Below, in pieces: positions 9,301 to 18,359 of a stretch of DNA of 64,000 bases; within the stretch, counting starts at the first letter, position 1, and every line of letters starts with the position of its first letter. Made by a program: the position numbers and the translations under genes. The stretch comes from Nitrospirillum pindoramense. GTDB taxonomy: Bacteria > Pseudomonadota > Alphaproteobacteria > Azospirillales > Azospirillaceae. Location: positions 1-64,000 of the forward strand of contig NZ_VITR01000005.1 in NCBI RefSeq assembly GCF_007827955.1. The letters run 5' to 3'. The notes under the pieces are model-generated. The model saw only the letters and a list, made by a program, of their open reading frames with translations. It was not told the origin of the DNA and ran no database searches.

Positions 9301-9483
9301 ATGATGACGGTGGTGGCCATCATGGCCGGCCTGCTGCCCATCCTGTGGAGTAGCGGCACGGGCTCCGAGGTCATGCGCCGCATCGCCGTACCCATGGTGG
9401 GGGGCATGGTTTCCTCCACCGTCCTGACCCTGCTGGTGATCCCCGCGCTGTATGCCCTGGTGAAGCGGCGCGTGGCCCGGTGA
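6367..9483 (+). CDS. cusA: Heavy-metal RND efflux pump, CusA type
   Basis: A 1038-residue inner-membrane HME-RND transporter, similar in length to E. coli CusA (1047). It has the usual layout: TM1 at the N-terminus, two large periplasmic loops and twelve membrane helices. The proton-relay helix reads GGIAIALGAMVDAAIVMIE, with the single Asp seen in CusA. The periplasmic cleft contains ARIDMLSTGIRTPVG, nearly identical to the corresponding CusA stretch, and the C-terminal half has GFIALAGVAAETGVVMLIYL. It exports Cu(I)/Ag(I) from periplasm or cytoplasm through cusBC. It is the last gene of the operon, with a GC-rich hairpin just after it. Metal specificity is inferred from similarity to CusA rather than CzcA and is not proven. 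Confidence 0.93.
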   Translation: MIARLIDWSAANKVLVLAATLSIAALGAWSLRHTPLDALPDLSDTQVIVYTDYPGQAPQVVEDQVTYPLSTALLAVPRSKVVRGFSNFGVSFVYVVFEEGTDLYWARSRVLEYLNVAQKRLPAGATPSLGPDATGVGWVYQYVVQGADRTLAELRSIQDWLVRYQLAKADGVAEVAALGGFERQYQVVVDPRKLQAYGIPLSTVSDAVRASNRDVGGRTLEMAETEYMVRGRGYLRDAGDLERVVLKADAAGAAPVLLRDVARVELGPDERRGIGELDGQGEAVGGIVIKRDGADALTTIASVKQRLAELLPALPEGVTLKAVYDRSDLINRAIETLKHTLLEESLIVAAVCVVFLFHVRSALVAIITLPVGILAAFAIMRPLGIGANIMSLGGIAIALGAMVDAAIVMIENAHKHVERLAPGEPRGPALLAAAREVGPSLFFSLLVIVASFLPVFALEAQEGRLFKPLAYTKTFAMAGGALLSVTLVPVLMLFFVRGRIVPEARNPLNRALIAAYRPLITLVLRWPKATVVVAVLALAVTAWPVSRLGSEFMPDLNEGTLLFMPVTLPGISVTKAAELLQTQDRILKSFPEVASVYGKAGRAATATDPAPLEMSETVVTLKPRADWRPGLTLDGLVREMDQALQLPGVSNAWTMPIKARIDMLSTGIRTPVGVKVFGPDLTMLERLTTAVETAVRGVPGTTSAYAERLGGGHYLEITPDRDRIARYGLTSDAVQQVVATALGGETVTTTVEGRERYGVIIRYPRDLRDNPQTIATQLLVPVPSGAMVPLGDLASVAITQGPPSIRTENAQLVGYVYVDMHGRDVGGYVAEAARAVAAQVTLPPGYRLEWSGQFEYLQRAKAKLALVIPATLGVIFMLLYLNFGRLAETLIVMLSVPFALVGGAWLVWGLGYNLSVAVAVGFIALAGVAAETGVVMLIYLDHAWAATLDRRAREGAPASPADLRAAILEGAVERVRPKMMTVVAIMAGLLPILWSSGTGSEVMRRIAVPMVGGMVSSTVLTLLVIPALYALVKRRVAR

Positions 9484-9491
9484 TGGCGTCA

Positions 9492-9518
9492 CGGGCGCGC
9501 GGGAGATCCGCGCGCCCG
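9492..9518 (+). terminator. Hairpin after cusA
   Basis: A perfect 11-bp GC-rich stem (9492-9502 with 9508-9518) and a GAGAT loop, 8 bases after the cusA stop. No T-tract follows, so it may be a weak terminator or an mRNA-stabilising hairpin. Confidence 0.6.
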
Positions 9519-9637
9519 GATCGCTACCTGGAGGGTGGACTTTCCCCTCGAAAACTGGCCATCACCTTAAGCGATCGCGCAATATTTAAGGACGCGCGCG
9601 CCTGCATGCGGAATGAAAGGGGGCGAGGCTTTCGTTG

Positions 9638-10636
9638 TTACGGGGCGGGATTCCACATGATGGGCATCAGTCGATAACCATCGTCTTCGCGCGTCAGATG
9701 CCCCAGCGAGGGGAAAGGAAAATGGAAGCCGTGCACCAGGATCCGTTCCGCCACAATCCGATCATACAGCATGCGCCGTGACTGTTCCGCCATGACCGGG
9801 TCCACGTCCGTGAATCCATGCCAGTCAGGATGGCGGATGAACAAGGCGGGATGCGTGGTCACATCCCCCTGAATGATCACCTTGTCGCTACCGGACGTGA
9901 CGATGAAGGACGTATGGCCTGGCGTATGCCCGTGAGTAGCTATCGACGTGACACCGGGAGCGACCTCCATTTCAGGAGCGAACTTCTTCACGCTGTCACC
10001 GAGAATTCCGAATATGCGGCGGGCGCGTTCGAAATTCGCCACCATGGCCTCCGATGCGTCCGGTGCCATATTCCCGCTGTTCATCCAGAAAGCATATTCG
10101 GCGGCCGGTACCCAAATCTCGGATTTCGGAAAGGCTGGCTTGCCATCCGCGGTCACCAAACCGCCGATATGATCGGCATGGAAATGCGTGATGAGGACCC
10201 GATCCACAGAACCCGCATCGTAGCCGGCAACCGCCAGATTGGAATGAAACTGACCCCCGATCCCATTGCTCTGCTTGAACGCCGCTTCCCCAAGTCCCGT
10301 ATCGATCACGATCAGCTTTCCGCTGCTTTTAAGGACAACGGGCGTGAAGGTGAGCGTGATCGGATCGGTCGGGAAAAAAGCCTGCTGCAAGGCCTGGGCG
10401 ACATCCTCCGGGGATCTGTTCGTAACGAAATCCTGACGGCGTGGAAAGCTGGTCGCACCATCGGTGATCGACAGTAATTCGATCTCGCCAATATTCTGAC
10501 GGTAGATGCTGGTCCGGGTTCTTCTTGCTCCGGAAGGCGATCCATCGCTTGCCCCCGCATAACTCGTTGTCCCCGATGCGACGGCTGCGGCAGTGGCGGT
10601 TCCAGCGAGGAACGTGCGGCGTGAGAAATCGCTCAT
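9638..10636 (-). CDS. Tat-exported metallo-beta-lactamase-fold hydrolase
   Basis: 332 residues from the ATG that gives MSDFSRRTFLAGTATAAAVA, a clear twin-arginine signal; an in-frame start 16 codons upstream would bury it. The MBL zinc motif is THFHADHIGG (H151, H153, D155, H156), followed by HGHTPGHT and the metal-bridging Asp in QGDVTTHP. The enzyme would work in the periplasm. MBL-fold proteins include lactonases, beta-lactamases, sulfatases and glyoxalases, and nothing here fixes the substrate; the sequence resembles the quorum-quenching-lactonase-like group more than true class B beta-lactamases. It is divergent from a LysR gene, with a palindrome between them that suggests LysR control. 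Confidence 0.88.
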   Translation of the reverse strand: MSDFSRRTFLAGTATAAAVASGTTSYAGASDGSPSGARRTRTSIYRQNIGEIELLSITDGATSFPRRQDFVTNRSPEDVAQALQQAFFPTDPITLTFTPVVLKSSGKLIVIDTGLGEAAFKQSNGIGGQFHSNLAVAGYDAGSVDRVLITHFHADHIGGLVTADGKPAFPKSEIWVPAAEYAFWMNSGNMAPDASEAMVANFERARRIFGILGDSVKKFAPEMEVAPGVTSIATHGHTPGHTSFIVTSGSDKVIIQGDVTTHPALFIRHPDWHGFTDVDPVMAEQSRRMLYDRIVAERILVHGFHFPFPSLGHLTREDDGYRLMPIMWNPAP

Positions 10637-10742
10637 GTGGTTAGGTCCGTCTGTTGTGCGCTCCGGACCATGGGTCCAGAGCATCGCGCTTCATTCGGCA
10701 TCTGCCGAGAAACGGATTTTGCAGACTTCTTTTTGTAAGAAT

Positions 10743-10774
10743 TAGATATAAAAAGCATAAAACAATTATATCTA
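10743..10774. promoter_or_regulatory. AT-rich palindromic operator between the MBL-hydrolase and LysR genes
   Basis: Perfect 9-bp inverted repeat TAGATATAA (10743-10751) and TTATATCTA (10766-10774), separated by 14 bases, in an otherwise GC-rich region. It lies between divergent start codons at 10636 and 10802, where a LysR protein would bind to control its target and itself. Confidence 0.65.
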
Positions 10775-10801
10775 TATATTATGAATAAGGGGGTGTGGCC
10801 G

Positions 10802-11698
10802 GTGAATCGCGATGACCTGACCGATCTGAACGCCTTCGTCGCGGTTGCGGAGGAAAAAAGCTTCACGCGGGCCGCAACGCGGCTCGGCACGTCACAGCCA
10901 GCGTTGAGCAACACGGTGCGACGACTTGAAGCGAGATTGGGCGTTCGTCTACTGACCCGCACCACGCGAAGTGTCACCCTGACCCCGGCGGGTGAAGAGT
11001 TCCTAAAGGGATTGAAGCCCGCGTTCGAAGCGATCAATCTCAGCCTTGAGACCATCGGGTCCTTGCGGGAAAGCCCAAAAGGCAAGATCAGGATCACCGC
11101 CCCCCGGCACGCCGCCATCAGCCTGCTATGGCCGATGCTCGGCAGTTTCGTGAAGGATTACCCGGACATCGAAGTGGACGTTAACATCGACGCGGCGGCG
11201 CGCGATTTGACAGGCGACAGGTTCGATGCCGGCATCAGGTTGGGCGAGTTGGTTGCCCAAAATATGGTTGCGGTAAGAATTGGCCCAGATCTGCGCTTGG
11301 CGATCGTGGCATCCCCTGGCTACGTCGCCCAACGTGGTGTCCCCATTACGCCCCATGATCTGCTGCAGCATACCTGCATCAACTTTCGTCTGCCCGCGTC
11401 TGGCGAATTATACGCATGGCAATTTAAAAGGGCAGAGCAAGAGGTAAAGATTCGCGTACCAGGACAATTGTCCTTTAATGATCCTGACATGACGCTTGCC
11501 GCAGCACTGGGTGGACACGGCATCGCCTGTCTCATCGAAGATCATGCGCACGCCATGATACGCGATGGCCGCCTGGTCCGCTTTCTGGAGGACTGGTGCC
11601 CATTATTTCCTGGTTACCATATTTACTACCCAACACAAAAAAACAACTCGGCCGCTTTTCGGATTCTCATCGATCGATTGCGTTTTCGCAGCCGATAG
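10802..11698 (+). CDS. LysR-family transcriptional regulator
   Basis: 298 residues from the GTG at 10802, chosen because AAGGGGG (10787-10793) sits 8 bases upstream and the product then begins NRDDLTDLNAFVAV, the normal LysR N-terminus; the ATG at 10781 has no ribosome site and lies just beside the palindrome. The N-terminal winged helix-turn-helix is at about residues 5-62 (AATRLGTSQPALSNTVRRLE), and a periplasmic-binding-like effector domain runs from about 90 to 290. The second helix and C-terminal layout fit the common AaeR/DsdC-like branch. It most likely controls the divergent MBL hydrolase. The last 100 bases of the gene are less GC-rich than its neighbours. Confidence 0.9.
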   Translation: MNRDDLTDLNAFVAVAEEKSFTRAATRLGTSQPALSNTVRRLEARLGVRLLTRTTRSVTLTPAGEEFLKGLKPAFEAINLSLETIGSLRESPKGKIRITAPRHAAISLLWPMLGSFVKDYPDIEVDVNIDAAARDLTGDRFDAGIRLGELVAQNMVAVRIGPDLRLAIVASPGYVAQRGVPITPHDLLQHTCINFRLPASGELYAWQFKRAEQEVKIRVPGQLSFNDPDMTLAAALGGHGIACLIEDHAHAMIRDGRLVRFLEDWCPLFPGYHIYYPTQKNNSAAFRILIDRLRFRSR

Positions 11699-12028
11699 AT
11701 CGAGAGGAAACCGCATCGATCAGGGTCGTCTGCAGATGAAACGCCCTCGTCCCGTCCGCGCCCTGTGAATCGACTTGGACGTAGGCGGCAGTCCGTCGGC
11801 ACCAAGAGCGGAACCGTCCAACGCATCACCGCCCCTGTCGCCGAACCATGAAGCCACCCTGCGGTTTTCGTGCAACAGATTTTGATAATTACTCTCAACC
11901 GCCGTTGACAGGCCCCTGATCAGCAAATAAGAGTCGCTCGCAATCTTAACGAACGATATAACCGCGGGGCCCCGAAACGGGTGCCGCGCGGGAGCCAATC
12001 ATAAGCGTGGCATAAGGTGGGGACCGTA
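11699..12028. other. Intergenic region ahead of the iron-uptake operon
   Basis: 330 bases with no convincing gene. It holds a Fur-like box (11883-11897), a TTGACA -35-like hexamer (11905-11910) and AT-rich sequence to about 11960, followed by the AAGGTGGG ribosome site (12014-12021) for the siderophore receptor. The part before 11880 shows nothing recognisable. Confidence 0.55.
11883..11897 (+). promoter_or_regulatory. Fur-box-like sequence upstream of the siderophore receptor
   Basis: TGATAATTACTCTCA matches the 7-1-7 Fur consensus TGATAATNATTATCA at 12 of 14 informative positions. It overlaps the region just ahead of a TTGACA hexamer and lies about 130 bases before the receptor start. Iron-dependent repression of the whole operon is expected from the gene functions. 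Confidence 0.55.
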
Positions 12029-14266
12029 ATGTCGAGCAAGCGTACCATCATCATCGCCAGCCGGGCCAAGGCGCCCCGCACGCTGGCGCGCACCGCCCTG
12101 GGCCTGGCCAGCGTCGGCCTGGCGGGCGGCACCCTTCTTTCGCTGGACGCGCAGGCGCAGACCGCCGCCGCCACCCAGGCGTCCCAGGCCACCCCGGCGC
12201 AACAGCAGCAGGGCGGCACCGTCCAGTTGCCCACCCTGTCGGTGCAGGACCAGGACGCCGCCGCGGCGCCGGATTACCGCACGGAACGGTCGGCCAACGT
12301 GAAGCTGACGGAAAAGCTGCTGGATACCCCGCAGTCGGTCAGCGTCATCTCCAGCCAGGAGATGAAGGACCAGGGCGTCACCACCCTGCGCGACGCCCTG
12401 CGCAACGTCGCCGGCATCAGCCTGGCGGCCGGTGAAGGCGGCGCCCAGGGCGACAGCCTAACCCTGCGCGGCTTCAGCGCCCGGTCCGACATCTTCCTGG
12501 ACGGCCTGCGCGATTTCGGCAGCTATTACCGCGACAGCTTCAACTACCAGTCGGCCGAGGTGCTGAAGGGCCCGGACAGCGCCATGTTCGGCCGCGGTTC
12601 CACCGGCGGCACCATCAACCAGGTGAGCAAGACGCCCACGCTGGAGGCCATCACCGCCGGCACCGCCACCCTGGGCACCGACGGCATGAAGCGCCTGACG
12701 GCCGACGTGGACCGGGCGCTGGACGCCACCACGGCCGTGCGCATGAACGCCATGGGCACCAGCAGCTTCGTCACCGGCCGCGACGGCGCCAAGAACGAGC
12801 GCTATGGCTTCGCCCCCTCCGTCGCCTTCGGCATCGGCACGCCCACCCGGGTGACCATCAGCTATCTGCACCAGTCCGAGAACGACCGGCCGGACTATGG
12901 CATCCCCTTCCTGCTGGGCAAGCCGGCGCCGGTGGACTATCGCACCTATTACGGTTTCCAGAGCGATTACCTGAAGACCGACGCCAATGTCGTGACCGCC
13001 GACGTGCAGCACGACCTGACGTCCGGCATCACTCTGGAAAACCAGTTCCGCTACGGCAATTACTACCGCAACGTCCGCATCACCGAGCCGCAGCTGGTGA
13101 ACGCCAACGTGACGCCGGCAACGGTCGGCCCGCTGTCGGGCGTGGCCATCAAGCGCAACGCCATCACGGCGCGCAGCGTGGAAACCACCCTCGACGACCA
13201 GGCCACGGCCTCGGCCCGGTTCAGCACCGGCTTCCTGGAGCACCACCTGGTGGCGGGCGTCGAGCTGTCGCGCGAGACGTCGGACCCGACGCGCACCGCG
13301 TGGAGCGGCGTGCCCACCACCACCCTGCTGAACCCGAACGAGTACCAGGCCTTCGCCGGCACGGGCGCCATCTCGTCCCGGGTCAGCACCACGGTGGACA
13401 CGGTGGCGGTGTTCGCCGTCGACACCATGAAGTTCAACGAGCAATGGTCCCTGGTCGGCGGCATCCGCTACGACCACCTGGACACGGACTACAAGCAGAC
13501 CGTGGCCCCGGCCGCCGCCTTCTCCCGCACCGACAGCCTGCCGTCCGGCCGCGCCGCCCTGGTGTTCAAGCCCACGCCGGAAAGCAGCGTCTACGCCAGC
13601 TTCGGCACCTCGTTCAACCCGTCGGCCGAGCAGCTGTCGCTGTCCGCCGCCACGGCCAACCTGGACCCGGAAAGCAACAAGACCTATGAGGTCGGCGGCA
13701 AGGTCGACCTGCTGCATGACGCGCTGAGCGTCCGCGCCGCCCTGTTCCAGACGGAAAAGGACAACGCCCGCGTCACCGCCCCCAACAACTCCACCCTGAA
13801 CGTGCTGGGCGGCGACCAGAAGGTGAAGGGTGCCGAGATCGAGGTGACCGGCCGCATCACCGACGCCTGGCAGATCAGCAGCAGCTACGCCTACATGGAC
13901 GGCCGGGTCATCAAGTCGACCACGTACAGCCAGGTGGGCCGCGCCCTGGCCAACGTGCCGCACCACACCTTCAACCTGTGGACCACCTACCAGCTGACCC
14001 ATGACCTGCAGATCGGCGGCGGCGCCAACGCCGTGTCGCAGCGCGTCGGCAGCTCCAGCCCGGTGGCGGCCACCAACCTGATCAACACCGTGCCCGGCTA
14101 TTGGACCTTCAGCGCCATGGCCAAGTACGACATCACGGAAAAGATCAGCATCCAGGCCAACATCACCAACCTGCTGGACCGGGACTACATCGACCAGATC
14201 CACCCCGCCCACCTGATCCCGGGCGAGGGCCGGACGGCGCAGTTCACCCTGAACGTCGCTTTCTGA
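12029..14266 (+). CDS. TonB-dependent siderophore receptor (Fiu/PiuA-like)
   Basis: 745 residues from the ATG at 12029, with AAGGTGGG 7 bases upstream. An unusually long, basic N-terminal signal sequence ends near LSLDAQAQ. A plug domain (about residues 85-195) begins with [20 protein letters not shown] and contains the [20 protein letters not shown] signature of siderophore receptors; a 22-strand barrel follows and ends in a C-terminal Phe (TLNVAF). It would import ferric siderophore, probably catecholate by resemblance to Fiu and PiuA, using TonB-ExbBD encoded four genes downstream. A piuC-type gene immediately follows, the same pairing known for piuA-piuC and fiu-ybiX. Confidence 0.92.
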   Translation: MSSKRTIIIASRAKAPRTLARTALGLASVGLAGGTLLSLDAQAQTAAATQASQATPAQQQQGGTVQLPTLSVQDQDAAAAPDYRTERSANVKLTEKLLDTPQSVSVISSQEMKDQGVTTLRDALRNVAGISLAAGEGGAQGDSLTLRGFSARSDIFLDGLRDFGSYYRDSFNYQSAEVLKGPDSAMFGRGSTGGTINQVSKTPTLEAITAGTATLGTDGMKRLTADVDRALDATTAVRMNAMGTSSFVTGRDGAKNERYGFAPSVAFGIGTPTRVTISYLHQSENDRPDYGIPFLLGKPAPVDYRTYYGFQSDYLKTDANVVTADVQHDLTSGITLENQFRYGNYYRNVRITEPQLVNANVTPATVGPLSGVAIKRNAITARSVETTLDDQATASARFSTGFLEHHLVAGVELSRETSDPTRTAWSGVPTTTLLNPNEYQAFAGTGAISSRVSTTVDTVAVFAVDTMKFNEQWSLVGGIRYDHLDTDYKQTVAPAAAFSRTDSLPSGRAALVFKPTPESSVYASFGTSFNPSAEQLSLSAATANLDPESNKTYEVGGKVDLLHDALSVRAALFQTEKDNARVTAPNNSTLNVLGGDQKVKGAEIEVTGRITDAWQISSSYAYMDGRVIKSTTYSQVGRALANVPHHTFNLWTTYQLTHDLQIGGGANAVSQRVGSSSPVAATNLINTVPGYWTFSAMAKYDITEKISIQANITNLLDRDYIDQIHPAHLIPGEGRTAQFTLNVAF

Positions 14267-14303
14267 TCAACCTCTTAGCTCAAGAACCCTTCAAGGCGGC
14301 ACC

Positions 14304-14984
14304 ATGCTTCTTCATATCCCCGGCGTCCTGACTGTGGAGCAAGTGGCCTGGTGCCGCCGGCAGATGGAAACCGCCGACTGGGTGGACGGCCGCGTGACGG
14401 CCGGCCACCAGTCGGCCATGACCAAGAACAACGCCCAGATCCCGGCCGAGCATCCGGCGGCCCGGGCCATGGGCGACATGATCCTGGCGGCGCTGGAAAA
14501 GAACGCCCTGTTCCTGTCGGCGGCCCTGCCGCTGAAGGTGTTCCCGCCGCTGTTCAACCGCTATGCCGGCGGCCAGTCCTTCGGCATCCATGTGGACAAC
14601 GCCATCCGCCAAATCCCCGGCACGCCGCACCGCGTGCGCACCGACCTGTCCGCCACCCTGTTCCTGGCCGATCCCGAGGAGTACGACGGCGGGGAGCTGC
14701 TGGTGGAGGACACCTATGGTGAGCATGAGGTGAAGCTGCCCGCCGGGGACATGGTGCTGTACCCATCCACCAGCCTGCACCGGGTCGCCCCGGTGACACG
14801 GGGCGCCCGCATCGCCTCGTTCTTCTGGATGCAGAGCATGGTGCGCGACGATGGCGAACGCACCCTGCTGTTCGACCTGGACACGACCATCCAGGATCTG
14901 AACCGCGACGCCGCCGGCCAGCCGGCGGTGGTGCGCCTGACCGGCATCTATCACAACCTGCTGCGCCGCTGGGCGGAGGCCTGA
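14304..14984 (+). CDS. piuC: Fe(II)/2-oxoglutarate-dependent PKHD-type dioxygenase (PiuC/YbiX)
   Basis: 226 residues, the usual length of PiuC/YbiX. The double-stranded beta-helix core shows the Fe(II) ligands in [10 protein letters not shown] (HxD, near residues 95-97) and the distal His of [12 protein letters not shown], whose Arg would bind 2-oxoglutarate. Members of this family are iron-regulated and co-encoded with catecholate siderophore receptors; their natural substrate is not settled. The gene starts 37 bases after the receptor and ends 4 bases before the PepSY gene, so it belongs to the operon. Confidence 0.93.
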   Translation: MLLHIPGVLTVEQVAWCRRQMETADWVDGRVTAGHQSAMTKNNAQIPAEHPAARAMGDMILAALEKNALFLSAALPLKVFPPLFNRYAGGQSFGIHVDNAIRQIPGTPHRVRTDLSATLFLADPEEYDGGELLVEDTYGEHEVKLPAGDMVLYPSTSLHRVAPVTRGARIASFFWMQSMVRDDGERTLLFDLDTTIQDLNRDAAGQPAVVRLTGIYHNLLRRWAEA

Positions 14985-14988
14985 CGCC

Positions 14989-16239
14989 ATGATGAGGACG
15001 CTGCGTTTCCTGCACCTGTGGGTGGGCCTGATCCTGGGCCTGCCCCTTTTGGCTTTGGGGCTATCGGGCACCGTGCTGGTGCTGGAGCCTGAATTGCGCG
15101 GCCTGTTCACCCCGTCGCCGACGGCCGCCGCCGACACCGGCGCCGCCGCGCACAGCGTGGCCGAGGTGGTCGCCGCCGCAACGGCCGCGGCCCCGCCGGG
15201 CGCCAAGCCGGCCAACTACGCCGCCCCCACCGAACCGGGCGGCACTGCCACCGTGCGCTTCCAGGCCCCCCGCCGCGCGCCCCCGGGCGACGCCGGCGCG
15301 CGGCCCGCCGGTGAGGCGCGCGGCCCCTCCCCGGGCGGTCCCGGCGGTGCACAGCGGGGACCGCAAGGCCCCGGCGGCGGCATGCCGGGCATCAGCGTCC
15401 ACATCGACCCCGTCACCCTGGCCGTGGTGCGCACCCCCGGCCTGGACGCCACCATCGGCTGGTTCCACCGCCTGCACGGCAACCTGCTGATCCAGGACCG
15501 CAGCGGCCGCGACCTGGTGGGCTATCTGGGCATCGTCATGTCGGCGCTGGGCATCACCGGCCTGGTGCTGTGGTGGCCCCGGCCGGGCCAGTGGCGCCAG
15601 GCCTTCATCGTGCGCAAGGCGGCCAAGGGCGCCCGCTTCCACCGCGAGTTGCACGGCGCCGCGGGCATCTGGGGGCTGGTGGTCTTCCTGGTGGTCAGCG
15701 TCACCGGCGTGGCCATCGCCTTCCCCCAGACCATCGCCGCCGGCGTGGGATCGGCGCTGCCCATGGCGGCGCAGACCCAGGGCTTCGCCGTGCCCAAGGT
15801 CACGCCGCTGGAGGGTGGGGAGCCCGCCGGCGTGGATGAGGCCGTGGCCATCGCCCTGGCGGCTTCTCCCCGCCCCGGCCTGGCGCTGCGCGCCGCCAGC
15901 CTGCCGCAAAGCCCGGACCAGGCCATCCGCGTGGTGCTGGCCCCACACGGCGGCGCCATGACCAGCGCCATCACCCTGATGGTCGACCCCTGGGCCCGTC
16001 AGGTGGTGGAGGTGCGCGACCCGTCCGCTCAGCCCGCCGGCAACAAGGTCACCGGCTGGATGCGCCCCCTGCACGAGGGGGAGGGGCTGGGCCCGGTCTA
16101 CCGCGTCCTGGTGGCGCTGAGCGGGCTGCTGCCCCTGCTGTTCGCCATCACCGGCACCTCCATGTGGTGGATCAAGCGGCAGAACCGCAAGGCCGGCGCG
16201 GCCCGGGCCGCCGCCATCCTGCAGTCCGCCGCGGAATGA
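14989..16239 (+). CDS. PepSY-associated transmembrane protein of iron-uptake operon
   Basis: 416 residues. The N-terminal helix HLWVGLILGLPLLALGLSGTVLVLE is characteristic of PepSY-TM proteins, which have about four membrane helices with periplasmic PepSY domains between them. A Pro/Gly-rich low-complexity stretch lies at about residues 90-135; later helices are near 180 (YLGIVMSALGITGLVLWW), 225 and 375. Family members neighbour siderophore receptors and include ferric-siderophore reductases such as FoxB, so electron transfer to incoming iron is a plausible but unproven role. The stop overlaps the longer possible exbB start. Confidence 0.88.
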   Translation: MMRTLRFLHLWVGLILGLPLLALGLSGTVLVLEPELRGLFTPSPTAAADTGAAAHSVAEVVAAATAAAPPGAKPANYAAPTEPGGTATVRFQAPRRAPPGDAGARPAGEARGPSPGGPGGAQRGPQGPGGGMPGISVHIDPVTLAVVRTPGLDATIGWFHRLHGNLLIQDRSGRDLVGYLGIVMSALGITGLVLWWPRPGQWRQAFIVRKAAKGARFHRELHGAAGIWGLVVFLVVSVTGVAIAFPQTIAAGVGSALPMAAQTQGFAVPKVTPLEGGEPAGVDEAVAIALAASPRPGLALRAASLPQSPDQAIRVVLAPHGGAMTSAITLMVDPWARQVVEVRDPSAQPAGNKVTGWMRPLHEGEGLGPVYRVLVALSGLLPLLFAITGTSMWWIKRQNRKAGAARAAAILQSAAE

Positions 16240-16307
16240 GCATGACCAACCGACACGCGACACGCGCGGCCAGGGGCGCCGCGTCATTGACAAGGGGCAC
16301 GATCATC

Positions 16308-17156
16308 ATGGCAAACACCTTGCTGAAGCGGATGGCCGCCGGGCTGAAGCGGACGGCCGCCGGCCTGACAGCGGGCCTAGGCATCCTCGGCGGCGCCACG
16401 GGCGCCAGCGCACAGGACGGGGCCGCCCGCGTGGCGGCGGCGGTGCCGCATGACCTGTCGGCCATGGGCATGTTCATGAACGCCGACGGCGTGGTGAAGG
16501 CCGTCATCCTGGGCCTACTGGCCGCGTCCGTCGTCACCTGGACCATCCTGCTGGCCAAGGGCCTGGAGCTGCGCGCCGCGCGCGGCCGCCTGCAAGGCTC
16601 GCTGGACAAGCTAGACGATGCCGTCAGCCTGGACGTGGCGGCCAGCCAGTTGACCGGCGCCGGCGACACCCTGGCCCTAGCCTTCGCCCGCGCGGCGACG
16701 GCGGAGCGCGCGCTGTCCGACGGCCTGCCGGCCGAAGGCGTGAAGGAGCGCGTGATCCTGCGGATGGAACGGCTGGAGGCCAAGGCCCGCCGCGCCATCG
16801 TGCGCGGCACCGGCATCCTGGCCACCATCGGCGCCACCGCGCCCTTCGTGGGCCTGTTCGGCACGGTGTGGGGCATCATGAACAGCTTCATCGGCATTTC
16901 GAAGACCCAGACCACCAGCCTGGCGGTGGTGGCCCCCGGCATCGCCGAGGCGCTGCTGGCCACGGCCACCGGCCTGGTGGCGGCCATCCCGGCGGTGGTG
17001 GTCTACAACGTCTTCGCCCGCAAGGTGGATGGGTACCGCGTGCTGCTGGCCGACGTGTCGGCGGGCGTGCTGCGCCTGGTCAGCCGCGATCTGGACCGGG
17101 AACAGGCCGGCGTCCAGAACGCCCTGCCCCGCGTCCGCAGCCGCGCGGCGGAGTGA
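16308..17156 (+). CDS. exbB: ExbB, proton-channel subunit of the TonB energising complex
   Basis: 282 residues from the ATG at 16308, which has AAGGGGC about 9 bases upstream and gives a signal-like N-terminus ending GATGASAQ; an ATG at 16236 overlapping the previous stop is the alternative. A first membrane helix ([20 protein letters not shown]), a long cytoplasmic helical domain, and the conserved MotA/TolQ/ExbB block follow: [26 protein letters not shown] and the Thr-rich [20 protein letters not shown] helix that lines the channel. It uses the proton gradient, with ExbD, to energise TonB. The exbB-exbD-tonB order and the tight spacing support a dedicated system for the receptor upstream. 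Confidence 0.93.
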   Translation: MANTLLKRMAAGLKRTAAGLTAGLGILGGATGASAQDGAARVAAAVPHDLSAMGMFMNADGVVKAVILGLLAASVVTWTILLAKGLELRAARGRLQGSLDKLDDAVSLDVAASQLTGAGDTLALAFARAATAERALSDGLPAEGVKERVILRMERLEAKARRAIVRGTGILATIGATAPFVGLFGTVWGIMNSFIGISKTQTTSLAVVAPGIAEALLATATGLVAAIPAVVVYNVFARKVDGYRVLLADVSAGVLRLVSRDLDREQAGVQNALPRVRSRAAE

Positions 17157-17159
17157 GCC

Positions 17160-17585
17160 ATGGCCGCCCGTCTGTCCCACGGCGGCGATGAGCTGGCCGA
17201 AACCCACGAGATCAACGTCACGCCCTTCATCGACGTGATGCTGGTGCTGCTGATCATCTTCATGGTGGCCGCCCCGCTGGCCACGGTGGACGTGCCGGTG
17301 GACCTGCCCTCCTCCAACGCGCCGCCCCGGCCGCATCCGGAAAAGCCGGTGACCCTGACCATCCGCGCCGACCTGACCCTGGCGCTGGATGGCGGCGACG
17401 TCACGCGCGAGGCCCTGGGCGCCGCCCTGGACCAGGCCACCGGCGGCGACAAGGAGGAGCGCATCACCCTCAGCGCCGACCGCGCCGTATCCTATGGCGA
17501 CCTGACGGCGGTGATGAACAGCCTGCGCAGCGCCGGATACCTGAAGGTGTCGCTGGTCGGCCTGGATGGCGGCGGGGCGCCCTGA
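17160..17585 (+). CDS. exbD: ExbD, TonB energising subunit
   Basis: 141 residues. The single N-terminal membrane helix [20 protein letters not shown] holds the essential proton-carrying Asp at residue 25, the same number as in E. coli ExbD. The periplasmic C-terminal domain follows, with conserved [15 protein letters not shown]. It starts 4 bases after the exbB stop. Confidence 0.94.
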   Translation: MAARLSHGGDELAETHEINVTPFIDVMLVLLIIFMVAAPLATVDVPVDLPSSNAPPRPHPEKPVTLTIRADLTLALDGGDVTREALGAALDQATGGDKEERITLSADRAVSYGDLTAVMNSLRSAGYLKVSLVGLDGGGAP

Positions 17586-17588
17586 GCC

Positions 17589-18359
17589 ATGGCGATGGCG
17601 CCCCCCTATCCCGACAAAGTGGCCCCCGAACCCCTGGCCCCCCATGACCCAGTGGAGACGGACCGGGCGGTGACGGACCCGGCCAGCGGCAACCGCCGCC
17701 TGGTCTGGGGCGGCAGCCTGGCCGTGGTGCTGGCCGCCCACGCCCTGGCCCTGCCCTGGCTGATGGCCCGGTCGACGCAGGAGGTGCCGCCCCCGCCGCC
17801 GGCGATGCAGATCGACCTGCCGCCGCCGCCGGCCCCGCCCCCACCGGAACCGCCCAAGCCAGAACCGCCCAAGCCCGAGCCGCCGAAGCCGGCGCCCCCC
17901 AAGCCGACACCGCCCAAGCCGGTGGCGGTGAAGCCCATCGCCCTGCCGCCGACGCCGCCCCAGCCCCAGCCCGCTGAGGTTGCGACGCCGCAACCCGAGC
18001 CGCCGCCCAGCACGGCGGTGCAGACCGCCGCGCCGCCGGCCCCGCCGGCGCCCCCCGCACCGCCCTCCAAAGGGCCGGATACGTATGAGGGCCGGGTGAT
18101 GGCGCAGCTCTACCGCTTCAGGCGCTATCCGGCGCAGGCGCGCCAGCGCCACCAGACGGGCACCGCCCTGCTGCGCTTCACCATCGACCGCTCCGGCCAC
18201 GTGCTGGCCGCGTCGCTGGAGCGCAGCGCCGGCGCCCCCCTGCTGGATGAGGAGACGCTGGCCCTGGTGCGCCGCGCCGATCCCCTGCCCCCCATGCCTG
18301 ACGACCGCCCGGGGGCCACCCTGGAACTGGTGGTGCCGGTGGAGTTCTCGCTGAACTGA
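17589..18359 (+). CDS. tonB: TonB energy-transducing protein
   Basis: 256 residues. One N-terminal membrane helix (LAVVLAAHALALPWLMAR, about residues 40-57) is followed by a periplasmic Pro-rich spacer (about 65-155) with Pro-Lys-Pro and Pro-Glu-Pro type repeats, then a C-terminal TonB domain starting YEGRVMAQLYRFRRYPAQA and ending VPVEFSLN. It contacts the TonB boxes of outer-membrane receptors. It closes the iron-uptake operon, though it may also serve the other receptors in the window. Confidence 0.93.
   Translation: MAMAPPYPDKVAPEPLAPHDPVETDRAVTDPASGNRRLVWGGSLAVVLAAHALALPWLMARSTQEVPPPPPAMQIDLPPPPAPPPPEPPKPEPPKPEPPKPAPPKPTPPKPVAVKPIALPPTPPQPQPAEVATPQPEPPPSTAVQTAAPPAPPAPPAPPSKGPDTYEGRVMAQLYRFRRYPAQARQRHQTGTALLRFTIDRSGHVLAASLERSAGAPLLDEETLALVRRADPLPPMPDDRPGATLELVVPVEFSLN

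Noticed and set aside
6970-9492. Long minus-strand frame of 840 codons opposite cusA
   Set aside because: It is the antisense frame of a high-GC gene, His/Gln/Gly-rich with no domains; cusA is certain.
9480-9677. 65-codon frame after cusA
   Set aside because: It contains the hairpin at 9492-9518, overlaps the MBL gene end and has no recognisable content.
12458-14212. Minus-strand frame of 584 codons opposite the siderophore receptor
   Set aside because: Same GC-driven shadow effect; low-complexity Val/Gly/His composition.
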